A DNA stretch of 41,242 nucleotides from Planctomycetota bacterium (lineage in GTDB: Bacteria > Planctomycetota > Phycisphaerae > Phycisphaerales > SM1A02), in NCBI GenBank assembly GCA_018970045.1, contig JAGWXC010000002.1, positions 1 to 41,242 on the forward strand, written 5' to 3'. How positions within the stretch are numbered: position 1 is the stretch's first letter; every line of letters starts with the position of its first letter. Shown in pieces: positions 1 through 7,596 of the stretch. The position numbers and the translations under genes are program-made. Below the pieces are notes generated by a model that saw nothing but the letters and a program-made list of their open reading frames with translations, searched no databases and was not told where the DNA came from.

Positions 1-521
1 AGGTCGCGCTCGACCTTCACGGGATCATCGTGCCTGGTCAGCCCGAAGCGCTTGGCGAGCCGCCCGACGTGCGTGTCGACGACCACGCCCTCGTTGATCG
101 CGAAGCAGTTGCCGAGCACCACGTTGGCGGTCTTGCGTGCCACCCCGCGCAGCGTGAGGAGTTCCTCCATGGTGCGCGGCACCTGACCGCCGAAACGGTC
201 GCAGATGGCGGCCATCGATTCGTGCACCGCGCGCGCCTTGTTGCGCCAGAAGTTCAGGCTCTGGACGAACGGCTCGATGTCGGCCGGAGTGGCGCGCGCG
301 TAGTCACGCGGCAGGGGAAAGCGCTTGAAGAGCGCCGGCGTGGCCTTGTTCACGCCCACATCGGTCGACTGGGCCGAAAGGATCGTGGCCACGAGCAGTT
401 CATGCGGCTGGGTCCAGGTGAGTTCGCAGGCTGCATCGGGATAGCGCTCCTTGAGCGCGGCGAGCAGCTCAAGCGCGCGGGTGCGCTTGGCAGGACCGGG
501 TCGGGGCAGGCGCTGCGTCAT
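1..521 (-). CDS. nth: Endonuclease III (partial, runs off the left edge of the window)
   Basis: Minus-strand translation MTQRLPRPGPAKRTRALELLAALKERYPDAACELTWTQPHELLVATILSAQSTDVGVNKATPALF...LLTLRGVARKTANVVLGNCFAINEGVVVDTHVGRLAKRFGLT; HhH and K/D catalytic region (VARKTANVV...VDTHVGRLA). Confidence 0.93.
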   Translation of the reverse strand, partial: MTQRLPRPGPAKRTRALELLAALKERYPDAACELTWTQPHELLVATILSAQSTDVGVNKATPALFKRFPLPRDYARATPADIEPFVQSLNFWRNKARAVHESMAAICDRFGGQVPRTMEELLTLRGVARKTANVVLGNCFAINEGVVVDTHVGRLAKRFGLTRHDDPVKVERD

Positions 522-1057
522 GAGCCGGCTCGGCGCGGGGCAGCGAACGAGAGCGCCACGGCACCCGCAGCGATCGCCGACAGGCTCGCAGCACCGTTGA
601 AGCGCTCCGCCCAAGGGTGCAAGGCATCCATCGTGCCCTTGTGCATGAGCGCACCCTCGGTGTTGCCTGCATGCACCGCGGCGTGCCACGCGGTGCCCAC
701 GGCAGCCGTACGCGTGTCAAGCACATGGCTCGCGGCCGTCATCACGCCTGCAGCCACAAGGAGCGCAATGGTCCAGGTTGGGCGGCGCAGCATCGATCTA
801 GCCAGCAGCACGAGCGCCACGGGAGCGATGGCGAGCTTGACCCACGCCATGGCCGCGAAGGCCGTTCCGGCAACCTGACCGGCCACGAAACTGCCCGAGC
901 CTGCGGCATCGCCGGCGAACCAGGCGCCGGCAGCCGGATCGACGGCGCCCATGCGCTTGAGCACCGTGAAGGACGTGATCGCCACCAGAGTCGGTGCGGC
1001 ACAGGCCATGCACCAGAGGCACCAGGTCACGCATGCTGCGAGCACCGTTCGGTTCAT
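518..1057 (-). CDS. Small integral membrane protein, 179 aa (DUF4149-like; family uncertain)
   Basis: C-terminal part of ORF 518..1918(-), starting at MNRTVLAACVTWCLWCMACAAPTLVAITSFTVL; several hydrophobic segments; ATGA overlap with nth. Confidence 0.7.
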   Translation of the reverse strand: MNRTVLAACVTWCLWCMACAAPTLVAITSFTVLKRMGAVDPAAGAWFAGDAAGSGSFVAGQVAGTAFAAMAWVKLAIAPVALVLLARSMLRRPTWTIALLVAAGVMTAASHVLDTRTAAVGTAWHAAVHAGNTEGALMHKGTMDALHPWAERFNGAASLSAIAAGAVALSFAAPRRAGS

Positions 1058-1063
1058 GCAGCA

Positions 1064-1069
1064 AGGGTA
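1064..1069 (-). promoter_or_regulatory. TAnnnT -10-like box (TACCCT), 6 nt before ATG 1057(-)
   Basis: Minus strand GCGTACCCT-tgctgc-ATG. Confidence 0.6.
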
Positions 1070-1075
1070 CGCCGC

Positions 1076-1081
1076 TACGCT
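1076..1081 (+). promoter_or_regulatory. TAnnnT box (TACGCT), 6 nt before GTG 1088
   Basis: CCGCTACGCT-tgcggc-GTG. Confidence 0.65.
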
Positions 1082-1087
1082 TGCGGC

Positions 1088-1867
1088 GTGCTGACCCAGC
1101 TCACGAGCGCGATTCCTGAACCGAGCGTGGCCATCGAGCATCTTGGCCTGTCCTTCGCCGATGCACTCGCGTGGTGCTCGACGGCCGGCGCGCATGCGGT
1201 GCAGCTTTCGGCCACCATGCCGCAGACCCGCGTGCGCACGATGGATCGCAGCGAGCGCAGGGGGATCGGTGATGCGGTCCGCGCCTCGAACGCAGCGGCA
1301 ACGGGGATCGACTGCATCCTGCCGCCCGAGCATCTGGCTGATCCGGCCCGCGCGGACACGGCGGCACAAGCGCTCCTGGCTGCGATCGAGTGGGCTGAAC
1401 TCCTTGGCCGCCTCACGGTCACGACCTGGTTGCCTGCGAGCGATGGTCAGGCGACGGCACTCGCCGTGCGCACGGCGGTCATTGCCGAAGCTCAACGACG
1501 CGGTGTGACGCTGGCCGTGCTCGGCGGCGGCCACGACACGGATGGGCCGGCCGCAATCGCGATCGATCCGCCCGTGCTGCTTGCGGCTGGTGAGTCGGTC
1601 GATGCAGCGTGCGCCCGGGCGGGCTCGCGCCTGGCTGGACTTCGACTGGTCGATCTCCTGCGCAGCGGTCATCGCGGCCCTGTGCTGCAGCCAGGCGACG
1701 CGCGCCTGGATGCGCTGGCGCTGGCGGCCACGCTCGCGACGATCGGCTTCCGGGCGCACCCCGTCATCGATGCGCGCGGATGGGCCGACGCGCAGACCGG
1801 CATCCGCTCCACGCTTGATCGCTGGCTCGATCGTCCCTTGGCCGCCCGAGGTGCTGCGCATGCATGA
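1088..1867 (+). CDS. Sugar phosphate isomerase/epimerase-like TIM-barrel protein, 259 aa (GTG start)
   Basis: In-frame part of ORF 617..1867; LGLSFADALAWCSTAGAHAVQLSA... pattern; GTG at 1088 directly after a TAnnnT box. Confidence 0.6.
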   Translation: MLTQLTSAIPEPSVAIEHLGLSFADALAWCSTAGAHAVQLSATMPQTRVRTMDRSERRGIGDAVRASNAAATGIDCILPPEHLADPARADTAAQALLAAIEWAELLGRLTVTTWLPASDGQATALAVRTAVIAEAQRRGVTLAVLGGGHDTDGPAAIAIDPPVLLAAGESVDAACARAGSRLAGLRLVDLLRSGHRGPVLQPGDARLDALALAATLATIGFRAHPVIDARGWADAQTGIRSTLDRWLDRPLAARGAAHA

Positions 1868-2258
1868 GGTGATCGGGATCGGCATCGACCTCGTCGACTG
1901 CGCGCGCATCGAGCGCATGCTGGGCGAGCATGAACAGGCGTTCCTGGACCGCGTCTACACCGCGGCGGAGCAGGCCTATTGCGCTCGCTCGCGCAACCGC
2001 ATCGAGCGCCTCGCCGCCCGCTACGCCGCCAAGGAGGCCGTGCTCAAGGCGCTTGGGACGGGCATGCGGGATGGCATGAGCTGGACCGAGATCGAGGTCA
2101 GCCATGATCTCCTCGGAGCCCCCGTGGTCAGCCTGACAGGGGCGGTGGCGCAAACGGCCTCCGAACGGGGTGTGGTGCGGCTGCACCTGTCGCTGACCCA
2201 TGCCGGCGGGGTCGCCATGGCGCAGGTCATGGCGATGGGTCCCGTCGGATCTTCCTGA
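1860..2258 (+). CDS. acpS: Holo-[acyl-carrier-protein] synthase
   Basis: MHEVIGIGIDLVDCARIERMLGEHEQAFLDRVYTAAEQAYC...RLAARYAAKEAVLKALGTG; hallmark G(I/T)D..(E/D)..R and W/A.KEA motifs; overlaps the previous CDS by 8 bp. Confidence 0.95.
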   Translation: MHEVIGIGIDLVDCARIERMLGEHEQAFLDRVYTAAEQAYCARSRNRIERLAARYAAKEAVLKALGTGMRDGMSWTEIEVSHDLLGAPVVSLTGAVAQTASERGVVRLHLSLTHAGGVAMAQVMAMGPVGSS

Positions 2259-2263
2259 ATCGC

Positions 2264-2269
2264 TACGAT
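2264..2269 (+). promoter_or_regulatory. TAnnnT box (TACGAT), 7 nt before ATG 2277
   Basis: CGCTACGAT-ccgcacc-ATG. Confidence 0.65.
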
Positions 2270-2276
2270 CCGCACC

Positions 2277-2912
2277 ATGCAGCGCCGTGGCAAAGCGACT
2301 CTGTATGAACTCATGCGCAAGGGCGTAGGCGATCCCACGCCGAGCCGTCCGTCAGGCGCGGGGTTCTCGCTCGGCAGCGGCGCCATCGAACCGCGTCGTC
2401 CGTGGAAGGCGTGGGCGATCCTCGGCGTGCTGGTCGCGGTGGCGGTCGTCGTCGTGGGCATCGTGCTCCTGCGTGATGGTGCATCGAATGATGCGGGGTC
2501 GGGCGCGCGGCCCGCACCGGCACCGGGCACGTCGCTGCAACCCGCTCCTTCCGCCAACGGCGCGCCCGCGTCCACGCCCGCGTTATCCACGGCAAAGCCC
2601 GCGCTTCCAGCCACGGCGGGTGGTGATCCGCGCAAGGCTGGTCTCAATTATCTGGTGGTCATGACTGGTGCCGCCACGCCAGCGGGGGAGCTCGCCGCGT
2701 TCCTGCGCGGCAAGGGGCTTGATGCGTGGCAGGTTTCCGGCAATAATGCCGGACTCTCCAAAGTGATCGTCCTGCCCGCGTCCACGACCGGGTCGGACCA
2801 AGCTGCGGAGGCGCTCAGGAACGAGGTCAAGGCCGTCGGTCGCCTGTGGAAGGCAGCCAAGGCGGGCAACCCGGACTTGAGCGACTGCTACTACGAGAAG
2901 TACAAGGGCTGA
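2277..2912 (+). CDS. Conserved-looking single-TM hypothetical protein, 211 aa
   Basis: One TM (AILGVLVAVAVVVVGIVLL), A/P-rich linker, compact C-terminal domain LNYLVVMTGAATPAGELAAFLRGKGLDAWQV...DCYYEKYKG. Confidence 0.75.
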   Translation: MQRRGKATLYELMRKGVGDPTPSRPSGAGFSLGSGAIEPRRPWKAWAILGVLVAVAVVVVGIVLLRDGASNDAGSGARPAPAPGTSLQPAPSANGAPASTPALSTAKPALPATAGGDPRKAGLNYLVVMTGAATPAGELAAFLRGKGLDAWQVSGNNAGLSKVIVLPASTTGSDQAAEALRNEVKAVGRLWKAAKAGNPDLSDCYYEKYKG

Positions 2913-2945
2913 GTCCCGCGCACGAACGACTGAAGGAACACGACC

Positions 2946-3209
2946 ATGAGCATTCACCCGAGCCTCAAGACCAAGTCCGGCGCCCTCGCGCAGCACCGCA
3001 ACGTGCTCACGCGCACCGAGCGCATCGCCAAGCTCAGCGCCGAAGAGCGCTTCAGCATGGAGAAGAACAGCGCGCTCGGCCTGGTCAAGGTGCGCAGCAT
3101 CAAGGCCGCCGCCGGCAAGAAGAAGGCCAAGGAAGGCGAAGCAGCAGCCGCCGATCCGAAGGCCAAGGGCGGCGCCAAGGCCGCAGCTCCGGCCGCCAAG
3201 AAGAAGTGA
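2946..3209 (+). CDS. PVC-type small basic protein, 87 aa, with Lys/Ala-rich tail
   Basis: MSIHPSLKTKSGALAQHRNVLTRTERIAKLSAEERFSMEKNSALGLVKVRSIKA followed by K/A-rich tail; SD (aagga) upstream. Resembles the 'small basic protein' family I recall as TIGR04137. Confidence 0.85.
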   Translation: MSIHPSLKTKSGALAQHRNVLTRTERIAKLSAEERFSMEKNSALGLVKVRSIKAAAGKKKAKEGEAAAADPKAKGGAKAAAPAAKKK

Positions 3210-3236
3210 GCCTCGGCTCCCATCGCTAGACTCCTC

Positions 3237-3262
3237 GCGCCCCCGGCAACCACCGGGGGCGC
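3237..3262. terminator. Strong GC hairpin GCGCCCCCGG-caacca-CCGGGGGCGC
   Basis: Perfect 10-bp stem, 6-nt loop, downstream of the small basic protein gene; lies in the leader of the aminotransferase gene. Confidence 0.7.
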
Positions 3263-3279
3263 TTCATTTCGGAGACCCC

Positions 3280-4422
3280 ATGAGCCACCCACTCGAACAC
3301 CTGATCTCTGATCGCGCCCGAGGCATGCAGCCCAGCGGCATCCGTCGCATCCTCGAGTCGGGGCTCAAGCTCCAGAATCCGATCAACCTCAGCATCGGCC
3401 AGCCGGATTTCCCGGTGCCCGAGCCCATGAAGCAGGCGGCGATCGATGCCATCCGAAACGACCGCAACGGCTACTCGCTGACCGTCGGCGTGCCGGAACT
3501 GCTTGAGGCTGCCTGGGCGCATGTCGGGCGGGATCTGGGTTGGCACAACGATGGCTCGCTGGGACTCTTCATCAATTCGGGCACGAGCGGCGCGCTGCTG
3601 CTCGTGGCGATGGCGCTGCTTGATCCGGGCGATGAGTTCGTGATGCCTGATCCGTTCTTCCTGCACTACCCGCAGCTGTGCTACATGACCAACAGCGTGC
3701 CGGTGTACTGCGACACGTACCCCGACTTCCGCATGACGGCCGATCGCATCGAGCGGTGCCTGACGCCGCGCACGAAGGCCGTGCTCATCTGCAGCCCAAG
3801 CAACCCGTGCGGCACGGTGCTCACCGAGGCTGAACTGCGCGACATCGTCGACCTCTGCAAGGGCCGCAACCTGCAGCTCGTGAGCGACGAGATCTACGAC
3901 GAGTTCGTCTTCGGCATGCCCGAGGCGCCGAGCCCGGCGCGGTTCTCGAAGGACGTGCTTGTGATCCGGGGCTTCGGCAAGACCTACGGCTGCACCGGCT
4001 GGCGGCTGGGCTACTCGGCCGGGCCGATCCACCTGATCCAGCAGATGACCAAGCTGCAGCAGTACACGTACGTCTGCGCGCCCACGCCGCTGCAGGTGGC
4101 TGCTGCGCACGCCTACCGCTGCGACCTGTCGGGCGCGCTCCTGGCGTACGAGCGCCGCCGCGACATGGTGCTCAAGGCGTTCGAGGGCGTGGTCGACCTG
4201 CCCAAGCCCGAGGGTGCGTTCTACGCGTTCGTGCCCGTGCCGGAACGTCTCGGCATGACCGGCACGCAGTTCTGCGAGAAGGCGCTCGAGCGGCGCGTGC
4301 TCGTGGTGCCGGGCGGCGTCTTCAGCGCGCGCGACACGCACTTCCGCATCTCCTACGCCGTGAACGATGCTCAGCTGGCCGAAGGGCTGCAGATCCTGCG
4401 CGATCTGATGCTGGGCGCCTGA
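3280..4422 (+). CDS. Class I/II pyridoxal-phosphate aminotransferase, 380 aa
   Basis: INLSIGQPDFPVPEPM...SPSNPCGTV...LVSDEIYDEF...VIRGFGKTYGCTGWRLGY (PLP-lysine region). Confidence 0.93.
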   Translation: MSHPLEHLISDRARGMQPSGIRRILESGLKLQNPINLSIGQPDFPVPEPMKQAAIDAIRNDRNGYSLTVGVPELLEAAWAHVGRDLGWHNDGSLGLFINSGTSGALLLVAMALLDPGDEFVMPDPFFLHYPQLCYMTNSVPVYCDTYPDFRMTADRIERCLTPRTKAVLICSPSNPCGTVLTEAELRDIVDLCKGRNLQLVSDEIYDEFVFGMPEAPSPARFSKDVLVIRGFGKTYGCTGWRLGYSAGPIHLIQQMTKLQQYTYVCAPTPLQVAAAHAYRCDLSGALLAYERRRDMVLKAFEGVVDLPKPEGAFYAFVPVPERLGMTGTQFCEKALERRVLVVPGGVFSARDTHFRISYAVNDAQLAEGLQILRDLMLGA

Positions 4423-4484
4423 CTGGCCGCGCGGCGGCGGGGCATGGCACCGCGCCGCCTGCACGACGCACTCCATGAACGACG

Positions 4485-4509
4485 ACGCCCCGGCTCGAGG
4501 CCGGGGCGT
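4485..4509. terminator. Hairpin ACGCCCCGGC-tcgag-GCCGGGGCGT between convergent genes
   Basis: Perfect 10-bp stem, 5-nt loop between 4422(+) and 4558(-). Confidence 0.75.
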
Positions 4510-4557
4510 TGCCGTGGATTGGACTGTGTCCGACGGCCCGTGCGAGCGGGCGGTCGA

Positions 4558-4770
4558 TCAGTTCTTCTTCGGGGGTTCGACGCCCGCCGCGCCGCTGCTC
4601 GACTGGAGCTTGCGGTTGGCGTTGAAGGCATCATCGGGCGCCTGGACCTGCGCTGCAGGCGGCTTGCGCTTCTGGTCTTCACGGATCGCGGTGCTCGACG
4701 ATCCGCCGCCGCCGCACGCGGTCAGCATGGATGCGCCGAGGATGCTGCACAGGATGAGAGTGGTCTTCAT
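4558..4770 (-). CDS. Small lipoprotein, 70 aa
   Basis: MKTTLILCSILGASMLTACGGGGSSS: signal peptide plus lipobox LTAC; SD aaggag upstream. Confidence 0.8.
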   Translation of the reverse strand: MKTTLILCSILGASMLTACGGGGSSSTAIREDQKRKPPAAQVQAPDDAFNANRKLQSSSGAAGVEPPKKN

Positions 4771-4794
4771 CGGTGGACTCCTTGGTTGGGTGGA

Positions 4795-4800
4795 ACGATA
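4795..4800 (-). promoter_or_regulatory. TAnnnT box (TATCGT), 24 nt before ATG 4770(-), with SD
   Basis: GCTATCGT-tccacccaaccAAGGAGtccaccg-ATG. Confidence 0.55.
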
Positions 4801-4819
4801 GCAGAAAGACGACGCGGGG

Positions 4820-6610
4820 TCAGCGTTGGTTCGCGTCAAGGGTCGCCGGGAGATCGCTCGGTGACAGCCACCTCCACTGGGTGTGGAAGGTGTCGTCGTT
4901 GTCGGCCACGCCGACGTTGATCGCGCCGACGCCCTTCAGGAGTCCGGCGGGGATGGTGCATCGCGCCGACCAGCCTTCGGTCGCGGGTACGCGTTCAAAC
5001 GTCGGGCCGCCGGGTGCACCGAGCAGGGAACCGGTCGAGGGTTCCCAGGTCCACACCGCGGGTTCGCCCGCCGCGTGCAATCGGATGGCCAATGCATCGA
5101 CCAAGGGATTCGTGGCCCGGTCGCGGCGCTTGGTGGCTGCAGGGAACGACTCGGCCACGCGGTCGTCGGGGACCCGCACGGTCAGGACGAGCGAGTCGCC
5201 AGCACGCTCGGCCGTGATCGTCGGCGGTGCGTCGTCGGTGGCGTAGGGGGTCCAATCCCATTCCTCCAGGGGAAGAGGCACACCGGTGGCCAGCGTGCGT
5301 GCGATCGGCAGGCGGCGACGCACGGCGACCGGCACGGTGCGGCCCTTTGAGTCGCTGAACGAGAGCTCCACCACGGCTTCGGGGGCCCGCAGCGGATCCT
5401 TGAGTGCGGGGCAGTTCACGGTCAGGGGGATGGTTGCCTTGGCGCGCGGTGCAATCGTGACTGGCGGGATCGGATCGAGCGTGACCGGCGTATCGAGGTC
5501 GGTCACGGCCGGGTTGTGCGTGTCGCGGGGCGTGCGGCTCACCGCGGGCTCGCCCGGCACGATCCACTCTTCGCCGCTGCCGTCACGCAAACGCACAGCG
5601 GCGGTGATCGGTTGATCGATGGGGTTGCTGATGGTCACCGTGAGCGGCGCGTCGACCAAGCCGTTTGTGCTGGGCTCGGGCAGGGATCCCGCGATCACCA
5701 CCGTCTTCTCGTCGCGCTTGAGCTTGAACGCGCGCTCCTGGTCCTCGGCCACGATGAAATCGCCCGGCAGCGTGGCACCAGCGAACTGGTGCCAGACCTC
5801 GGCGGAGCCATCCTTCAGATCGAGCATCGAGATGTGCTGGAGTTGGCCAGTCAGCGGGTGCTGGTCGATCGCGCCGCCGCAGGTGCCGAGGATGTGGTAC
5901 TGCACGCCGTCGCGATCGGGATCGCGCTGCATGCTGTGGAAGTGGCCGGCGATCACGGCAACGGTGCCCGCCGGCGCCAGCAGGGGGTGCACGCGATCGT
6001 CCCAGCCCACCTCGCGGTAGCGCCAGAGCGGGCGGTGCATGAGCAGGATCGACGGCACGTTGCGCGCCTTCGCGCGGTCCAGCTGGCCCTTGAGCCACGC
6101 GAATTGCTCGTCGCCAAGCGTGATCGAACGGTCGTCGAGGTTCTCGTCGGAGTAGACGATGATCGCGGTCATCCGATCAAGATCGACCGCGTACCACAGT
6201 GGGCCGACTTCACGGCGGTAGAGCTCGGCGAAGCGCCGGTCGGATGGATCGCGCGTGCCCGCGATCACGTCATGATTGCCGGCGGTCGGATACCACGGCA
6301 TGTCGAGCGCCTTCACGCGCGTGAGGTACGCGTTCATCTGCGACTGCCACACCTCGGGTCGGCGTGTGTAACCCTGGATCAGGTCGCCAACGCAGAACAC
6401 GGCATCAGGCTTGAGGCGATTGAGGTCCTCGACCGCGGCATCGAGGTAGGGCAGGCCCCAGTCGCGGCCCGTCGTGCGATCGGGCAGGATGGCAATCCGC
6501 AGATCGCGCTTGGCGGGCGGTGCTTGCACGACCTGCCCCTCGCGAGCGCCGCCATCCGGGGCATCGGTGAACGGAGGAACGACGACCAACGCCAAGAGGA
6601 GCGCAAGCAT
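4820..6610 (-). CDS. Secreted calcineurin-like metallophosphoesterase with C-terminal CBM9-like/Ig-like region
   Basis: VFCVGDLIQGY...WYPTAGNHDV...SILLMHRPLW...VIAGHFHS metallophosphoesterase motifs; signal peptide MLALLLALVVVPPFTDA; C-terminal region resembles CBM9-like domains. Confidence 0.88.
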   Translation of the reverse strand: MLALLLALVVVPPFTDAPDGGAREGQVVQAPPAKRDLRIAILPDRTTGRDWGLPYLDAAVEDLNRLKPDAVFCVGDLIQGYTRRPEVWQSQMNAYLTRVKALDMPWYPTAGNHDVIAGTRDPSDRRFAELYRREVGPLWYAVDLDRMTAIIVYSDENLDDRSITLGDEQFAWLKGQLDRAKARNVPSILLMHRPLWRYREVGWDDRVHPLLAPAGTVAVIAGHFHSMQRDPDRDGVQYHILGTCGGAIDQHPLTGQLQHISMLDLKDGSAEVWHQFAGATLPGDFIVAEDQERAFKLKRDEKTVVIAGSLPEPSTNGLVDAPLTVTISNPIDQPITAAVRLRDGSGEEWIVPGEPAVSRTPRDTHNPAVTDLDTPVTLDPIPPVTIAPRAKATIPLTVNCPALKDPLRAPEAVVELSFSDSKGRTVPVAVRRRLPIARTLATGVPLPLEEWDWTPYATDDAPPTITAERAGDSLVLTVRVPDDRVAESFPAATKRRDRATNPLVDALAIRLHAAGEPAVWTWEPSTGSLLGAPGGPTFERVPATEGWSARCTIPAGLLKGVGAINVGVADNDDTFHTQWRWLSPSDLPATLDANQR

Positions 6611-6660
6611 GGGTGGATGATCCGTGCGGCGTCGCGAGTCGGCAACTTGACGCACCAACG

Positions 6661-6697
6661 AAAAACTCCGCTGACCCAACGGATCGGGTCAGCGGAG
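6661..6697 (-). terminator. Intrinsic (Rho-independent) terminator on the minus strand
   Basis: Minus strand reads CTCCGCTGACCC-gatccgtt-GGGTCAGCGGAG-TTTTT: perfect 12-bp stem plus T5. Confidence 0.9.
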
Positions 6698-6808
6698 CGG
6701 AGGGGAGAAAGATGCTTGGTTGGGCAGCTCACGTCCTTGCTGCACCGTGTTATTCGTCAGCACCCCCCGTGAACCTTCAATTTTGATTGATCGCGATTGC
6801 GTGTCCGG

Positions 6809-7264
6809 TCAGCTCGTGGCGATGGCACCAGTGATCGAGCGCAGCGGCACGGGGCGCCGCGTGGCCAGGTCCACCAGTGCCCACGCCGTAAGTGCCGTCA
6901 GCACAACCTGTTCCGGCGTGCGCCAGATCGCCGTACGCCGCCAGGCTCGCGCACCATCGACACGCTCGATCCAGGTGGCGGCGTGCAGGTGGTCGCCCGC
7001 GAAACACTCCGCGCGGTAGTCGAGTTCATGTCGGGCCACGAACCACATGCGGCCCGCGTCAAGCATCGCCGGTCGTCCATGCCCGAGTTCCTGGGCGTGC
7101 AGCGCAGCGAGTTCATCGATCCACCGCACGTACTCCACATTGTTCACGTGAGCGACGCCCGAACTCAGTCGAACGCCATCGACCGTGGCACGTGCCGTGC
7201 ACGCACCGGCAGGGATCCCGAGCCGGCTCGGTCGCGGCAAGTCTGGATCGACGGCCCACTCCAT
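6809..7264 (-). CDS. Acyl-CoA thioesterase (hotdog fold, 4HBT-like)
   Basis: GVAHVNNVEYVRWIDELAALHAQELG...RHELDYRAECFAGDHLHAATWIERV: N..YVRWI hotdog signature. Confidence 0.82.
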   Translation of the reverse strand: MEWAVDPDLPRPSRLGIPAGACTARATVDGVRLSSGVAHVNNVEYVRWIDELAALHAQELGHGRPAMLDAGRMWFVARHELDYRAECFAGDHLHAATWIERVDGARAWRRTAIWRTPEQVVLTALTAWALVDLATRRPVPLRSITGAIATS

Positions 7265-7596
7265 CAGCCGGCTGCCCCTTGGGGATCGAGGCTCCGCAGG
7301 TACCGCCATGAGTAGATGCCGGTGTCGTGGCCATCGCTGAAGCGGATGCGCAACGCGTAGTTGCCCACAAGCTCGATCGACTCGGCGCGGATCGGCGCAT
7401 CGAAGGTCCGCGACGGGAGCACGGTCAGGGGATTCGAGGCCATCTCCTCGCGCAACTGCCGTTGGTCGGCGCTGGGCGACATGCGCCGCAGCAGCGCCAC
7501 GGGCAGACGGCTCGCGTGGCCGTCGTCCCACGTGATCGAGAGTGCTTCGTCACGCACCAGATCCAGGTGAACGGGGCGCGGATCCATGGCCGTCAT
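7264..7596 (-). CDS. DUF971 domain protein (gamma-butyrobetaine hydroxylase-like N-terminal domain)
   Basis: ALSITWDDGHASRLPVALLRRMSP...IELVGNYALRIRFSDGHDTGIYSWRYLRSL: typical DUF971 pattern. Confidence 0.9.
   Translation of the reverse strand: MTAMDPRPVHLDLVRDEALSITWDDGHASRLPVALLRRMSPSADQRQLREEMASNPLTVLPSRTFDAPIRAESIELVGNYALRIRFSDGHDTGIYSWRYLRSLDPQGAAG

Noticed and set aside
518-1918. 466-aa minus-strand ORF taken as one long gene
   Set aside because: Only its last 179 codons (518-1057) look protein-like; the rest is antisense to the plus-strand epimerase-like gene, and a promoter box sits at 1064-1069.
6736-6780. Possible promoter (TTGAAG ... GAATAAC) on the minus strand ahead of the metallophosphoesterase leader
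   Set aside because: Spacing and hexamers are poor, and it does not fit the TAnnnT pattern seen elsewhere; too weak to call.
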